In this document: piece by piece, positions 38,601-44,600 of the stretch | Layout of the letters: each line of letters opens with the position of its first letter | Numbering within the stretch: position 1 is the first letter of the stretch | Assembly: GCA_022601195.1 (NCBI GenBank) | Contig: JAHZIX010000008.1 | Location: 62,001 to 126,000 of the forward strand | Length of the DNA stretch: 64,000 bases | Direction of reading: 5' to 3' | Source of the DNA: Deltaproteobacteria bacterium | GTDB taxonomy: Bacteria > Acidobacteriota > Thermoanaerobaculia > Multivoradales > JAHZIX01 | The notes under the pieces: generated by a model | The model's input: only the letters and a program-made list of their open reading frames with translations | Told to the model about the DNA's origin: nothing | The model's database searches: none | Position numbers and translations under genes: made by a program

Positions 38601-41600
38601 GGGTGGCGGTGAAGGACCTCCCGAGAACCCTTTCCAATCGCCTCTCCGATAGGAGGTTGAGAGCCAGGGAATGATGGTCGCAATAGGAGGCCAGCTCCGC
38701 GGTCAACTCCTCGTAGGCGTCTCCCGGACCGGTGTAGCCAAAGACCAACAGGGACCGCCGGTCGTAGTTGATATGGAAGAAGGCCCGCCGCGAGGAACCG
38801 ACAAAAAGAAAGGGCGCGATTCCCTCTGTGGCTCTCGAAACACCAAACTCGGAGCGAGGACCGCTCTCCAATCGATCCAGGAGAGCCACCAATTCCGGTC
38901 GATCTTCCGCCTCTCCGCGTCGAAGAATCAGAGGTTCCAGGGCTTGGGGTGCAGCGACGACCTGGGCCGCAGGGCTCGCCATGGCGGCGGGGGGCTGTTC
39001 AGCAACGGTTCCTGGAGAGTCCACGGCGGCGGCCACTCCAAATCGCTGGGATAGGGTCGGGTGATGCTCATCGAGAAAACAATCCGCCAGCTCGTCTAAG
39101 TTGGCATTCTCGAACAGCAGAGTCTTCCGCAGGCTACCCAACTCCTCTTCCAACTCCTTGATCACCCGCAAAGCGACGATGGAGTCCACCCCATATTCAG
39201 CAAAGGACTCCTGTGGATCCAATTCCCCCTGGGGAATCTTCAGCGTCGTCGCCACCACCTCCCGGAGCCAATCCAGGGTCTTGCCCCGCAGCTGGGAGTC
39301 CGCCTTCGAGTCAAAGACAGGCGAGGGCGGTGAGTTCGGTTCGGTCGGTCCGGTCATGGTCTGCTCCGAAGGGGGTTGCATCGTTGCCGGTACCGCACCG
39401 GCAACAGGGGAAAAGTCAGGGTTTTCTAGGTTTCTCGGGGGTGAGCTTTCGGGGCCTAAGCTCTCCGAGGGCACGGGGTTCTCCGAGGGTAGAGCTCCAA
39501 GTGCCTCCTGGATCACCAAAGGCTCTCCGGTCGCCGGTACCAAGCGCGAGGCACCGCTCGCCAAGGCCATCGTGAGGGCTGCCAATCCCTCCTCTTCGCT
39601 GAGAGCCAGAGTGCCAGTGTGAGCTGTCCAGCGGGCGAGCTCCTGGGGGTCGAGAGTCATTCCACCGTCACGCCACAAAGGCCAGTTGACGGAAATCCAG
39701 CGGACTCCTCGCTGCCCTTTCGAAAGCGCGTCGGTCCTCGGCGGTGCATCAGCGAGGGCGTCCAGGAAACCGTTGGCAAAGGCGTAGTCGGACTGACCCG
39801 GATTGCCCCGCACGGCAGTGATGGATGAAAACAGAAGGAGGAAGTCCAACGGCTGGTGCCGCAACAGCTTTTCCAACACCACAGCGCCGTGCACCTTGGG
39901 CCTCAGCACCGCCTCGAAATCGGCCGGGGACTTGAGATAGAACAGACGGTCGCGGATCAGGCCGGCACAATGAAAGACCCCATGGAGAGGGCCAAAGGTC
40001 TTTCGCGCCTCCTGAAGCACTCGGCTCATGTCGCCCTGATCGGCCACGTCCGCTGACTGGTAGAGCACCGAGGGACTGCGGAAGAGCTCTGTACCAAGAC
40101 CCGACGGGGGCTCCGGGGAACGACCCGTGAGCACCAAATTGGCGGCGAAATGGCGCGCCAGGTGACCTGCGACCAAAAGGCCTAGACCACCGGCTCCTCC
40201 GGTGATGAGGTAGGTTCCCCCTTGCCGCAGGCCAGGCCGAAGCTCCGGCTCGACCTCGTCCACATTTCCCCGAGGAGCATCGCCTAGGTGCGCAGGAGCC
40301 AAGGAGTGAGGCTGCCAGGTTTCCAGGCTACGGACCCGCCGTTCCCAGGCATCGCCACGCCGACGGTAGGCCACGTGAGTGGAGCCCGAGACCACCGTGC
40401 TCGCCTCTCTAGCTACCAGCTCCGCTCCGAGCTCTTCCTCGCTCTCCACCAGGACGAAGGAAAACAGCGGGTGCTCTTGAGACACCGTTCGGAAGAAGGG
40501 GACTAGAGCCGTCAAGGCCGGTGAGGCTTCCCCCGATCTGCTGGAGAGGCTAACCAGAAAACGCACCGGGGCTCCGGCGGTAGTTTTGACCAAGCAGCGG
40601 CAGAGATGAAAAAAGCTGCGCACGCCGAGATCCAACTGGGTCTCGAGGTCAGTTGATGAAATGTCTCCACCCTCAAGAGCCAGTGGACGGCTGCCCAAGG
40701 CGCAAACAACGCTCTGTGGAGTTTCGCCAGCCCTTTTGAGTTCTTTTGTCAGCTTCCCCCAATCCTCCGCTGCCCCAGGTGCCACCCGATAGTGCCCAGC
40801 AGACTCGCAGGCGAAGGTCGGTCCCGGCAAGACCCGGGTCAATGAGATCTGGGAACCGAGCTCTTGGAATGCCGCCGCAGGGGGTTCACCTTCGCCGACT
40901 GTCTCTTCTCGGGGGGAGCGCCAGTCCAAAAACAAGACCGGTCCGGCCAACTCAGTTGCATCCTCCGGTAGCGGCTGCACCCGCCAGGTGGGCCGAAAAT
41001 AATGCACCGGATTGGGAGGGAGATGGACTGCGCTAGCAGCCTCCACTGGAGGCTTTTCTGTAGTTTTCTGCGGGAGGTCCTGGGAGTGCGACGCTTGGGC
41101 AACTTTAAAAGAGCAGCCACCAAAGAACGCCATCGGTTGGCCGTCGGCTCCGTAGAGGCCGATGTCGAAAATGACGAAGGTGGCCCCCGGTGCGACCTGC
41201 TTGCGAGCCTTGGCGTGAGCCCAACACTCCCCTGCCAAAGCTGTCGCTGAGTGGGTGGAAATGGTCACCTTCTCCATGGCGAAGGGAAGAGCTAGCCCTC
41301 CTGCTTCCAAGGTTAGAGCCAGGGCAGTTTGGAGCGCTCCATCCGCCATCGTCGGGTGTAAATAGAAGCTCTCTCCCGGACCAGCGCTCGCCGGCAAAAC
41401 CAAGTGGCCGAGAGCTTGCTGGCCGTCGGACCACCAATGCTTCAGAGGTTGGAGGCTCGGACCATAGGCAATACCGAGGGCCTGGAACCGACCGTACAAC
41501 TCGCCAGCGGCCTTGCCCGGGCCTCCAGAGGCCACACAAGCGTTGCGAAGGGTCGGAATGTCCAGTGGCAGCAGCCGGCCATCGCCGTCAGCTCCCTGGG

Positions 41601-44600
41601 GCAGAATCCGACCTTCCACATGCACCTGGGGAGGACCTTGCATCTGACCAGCGCCGTCCCTTGCCGCCGAGATCACCTCGAATCCGTCGACCTCACCCGT
41701 GCCCAGCAACCGCAACCGGGCGTTCGCACCGGTCTCAGCCTTCTTTGCCTCTTCCAAGGGACCTGTACCTGAAGAGGTGAGGGCGAAGGGTTGCCGAAAC
41801 ACCACATCCGCCATGGGAGCGTCGCTGCCCCGGCGCACCACTCCCGCTGAGACCAACCCCGCGAGGGCCATTTCCAGGTAGGCAACTCCCGGCAGAATTG
41901 GTCTGCCTTGCACCTGATGGTCGGTGAAAAAGAAATCGCCATGGGAAACGGGTGTATCCCACTCCCGGCCATGGGAACCGGGCACCTCCTCGCCTAGAAG
42001 AACGCTTTGAACCGGTTCTGCCCCAGGCTTGCCCTGAGGATCTTGGGTCCTCTCTCCGTGGAGATCTCCCTCCCTGACTTCCCGGCCTGCCAAGGGAGCC
42101 GATAGGGAAGCCACTGTTGCTGTCGCTTCCTGAGCAGAGTGACTCTCCTCCTCAGGGACTTTTCTGTCGGCAACAGCACCGGGAGAGAACCCGGTAGAAG
42201 CAACGGCAGTAGCCGGAGACGAGCGAGGAAACCAATATCGTTCCCCAGCAAAAGGATAGGTCGACAACGAACATCGCCGAGGAAGGCCTTGGGGGTAGAG
42301 ACTCGGCCAATCCACTTTGGCTCCCGCGACCCAGGCTTGAGCCAGGCCACATAGCTCTCGGTGGCCGCCCCCCGACCACTGCACAGACTCGCCTTTTCCA
42401 CTGCGGGAGCGATTTGCCTTTGACACACGACCTTGAAAAAACAGCGGTGGTGGCACCGTCTCCAGAGGGCCTGGGGTCTCAGAACCGGAATCCAACCAAG
42501 CGGCTAATCCCTCGGCCGCTTGGCGCTGATTGGCAGCCACCCAGGCGAGACGAACCGTCATGGGTTCGCGACCCTGCTGTAGGGTGAAACAGAGGGAGGC
42601 CATCGACGTCTCGAGCCCGCCGAAAGGGCTGCCGCCAACCCCTTCCGCTTCTCCTGTCGCCACCAGCCGCGCCGCTTCCTGAGGGGAGGCACTCCGGCGG
42701 AGATCGACGGCTCCACCGAGGGAATCTTCCAGCTTCGCCAAGAGCGCTGCATCGACCCCTAACTCCGCCCAATCGAGATCCGGATCAATATCTTCAGCCT
42801 CCAGCCCAAGCTCGCTGGCAAGAGCGGAGTAAAGGAGAGCGGATACCGTGTCCAGAGAAGCTCGCGGGATTTCCCAAAGGAACCTCAAGAGGTTCTCAGC
42901 GAGAGCCCTCAGTCGATCCATGTCCCGAGCCGATAGAACCAGCAAGAAGGGGCCTGGGGTCTCGTCGGAAGCTCCCGCTGATGCAATCTCCGGGGCCTCC
43001 TCCAGGACCAAATGGGCGTTGGAACCACCAGCCCCAAAAGCGCTGATGCCGGCCCTGCGAGGAACGACTCCTCCCTTGTGGGGGCCACCGGAGAGCCAGG
43101 TCCGCTGCCACGGCTCGCAGCTCTCTTGCACCACGAAGGGAGTCGACTGCAAATCGATCAGGGGATTCAGCGTCTCTCCGTGAAGAGAGGGCACCAAGGT
43201 TCGATGCCGCAGCTGCAACAACAGCTTGCTCAGGCCAGCGACACCGGCAGCGGCGATCAGATGGCCGATATTTGATTTCACAGAGCCCAAGGCACAGAAG
43301 CCACGCTCCTCCGTGTGATCCCGAAAAGCCCGCGTCAGACCTTCCACTTCGATGGGGTCTCCCAGGCGGGTGCCCGTGCCGTGGGCCTCTACATAGGAGA
43401 TGGTGCGGGCTTCGACACCGGCATCGGACAGGGCTTGGCGGACCAAGTTCGCCTGGGCCGTGGGGCTCGGCACCGTGTACCCGCCGGTACGCCCCCCGGA
43501 GTTCACCGCCGAGCCACGAATCACACCGTAAATGTGGTCGCCGTCCAGCAGAGCCTGTTCGAGGGGCTTGAGCAAGACCGCGGCCACCCCTTCCGCATCC
43601 ACGAATCCACCTGGGCCGTCCCCAAAGGGCTGCTCATCGCTGCCTGCCAAGAGCATCTTCTTGTTGCAGAACTGGATCACTCGATGAGGGTGCAGGGTCA
43701 AGCTCACCCCGCCTGCCAGGGCGGCTTCACACTCGCCCCGGCGCAGGCTCTGAACCGCCAAATGAATCGCCGTCAGCGACGACGAGCAAGCGGTGTCCAC
43801 GGTCAGGCTAGGACCTTGGAAATCGAAGAAGAAAGAAACTCGGTTGGCGACGTCGTAGGGATCTGTGTCGGGAATTTGGAGATTGCCCTTCAGGGATTCT
43901 TCCAGGGCGGCCAAAGCATAGGTATTGGTGGTGACCCCGGCGAACACACCGGTCTTTCGAGGTAGATCTCCGCTGCGGTAACCGGCATCCTCGATGGTGG
44001 CCCAGGCATTTTCTAGGAAGAGCCGCTGCTGGGGATCCATGAGCTCCGCCTGCCACGGGGAGATCTTGAAGAACAGCGGGTCGAAGCGATCGAAGTCCTC
44101 AACGAAACCGCCCCAGCGGGTGTAAGCCTTGTCCTGCTGCTGACCGCTTTCGTCATAGTAGTCGGACCAATTCCAACGATCCTCCGGAACCTGACCGGTA
44201 GAGATCGTTCCAGCCTTGAGGTTGTCCCAGAAGCGCCGGATGTCCCGGGCCCCAGGAAAACGACCCGCCAGTCCCACCACAGCGATCCCGTGGTTCCTTG
44301 TGGCTGCAGCTCCCGGGAGGACCGGAGAAGCTCCTGTTTCAATGGGAGCCCCATCACCCAAGCCGCTCTCAGTGCGATCACTGTGGGAGGACTCTCCCTC
44401 CAAGGCCTCGACGGCAACCAGCCTCTCCACCGTTTCACTAGCGACGGCGCCGAGATGTTCTCGCAGCTGGGCTGGTCGATGCTCGAGCAGGTAATCTGCG
44501 AGATCCCCCAGGGTCGTGTACTCGAATAAGAGGGTGTGAGGCAGATCTCCGAAGATCCCCTTCAACACCGCCATCCACTCTTGGTTAGTAAAGGAGTCAA

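Noticed and set aside
36480..38950. Independent lysyl-phosphatidylglycerol synthase or tryptophanase genes
   Set aside because: The similarity is real, but both domains sit in the unbroken frame of the synthase between ACP2 and KS3, without stops or starts.
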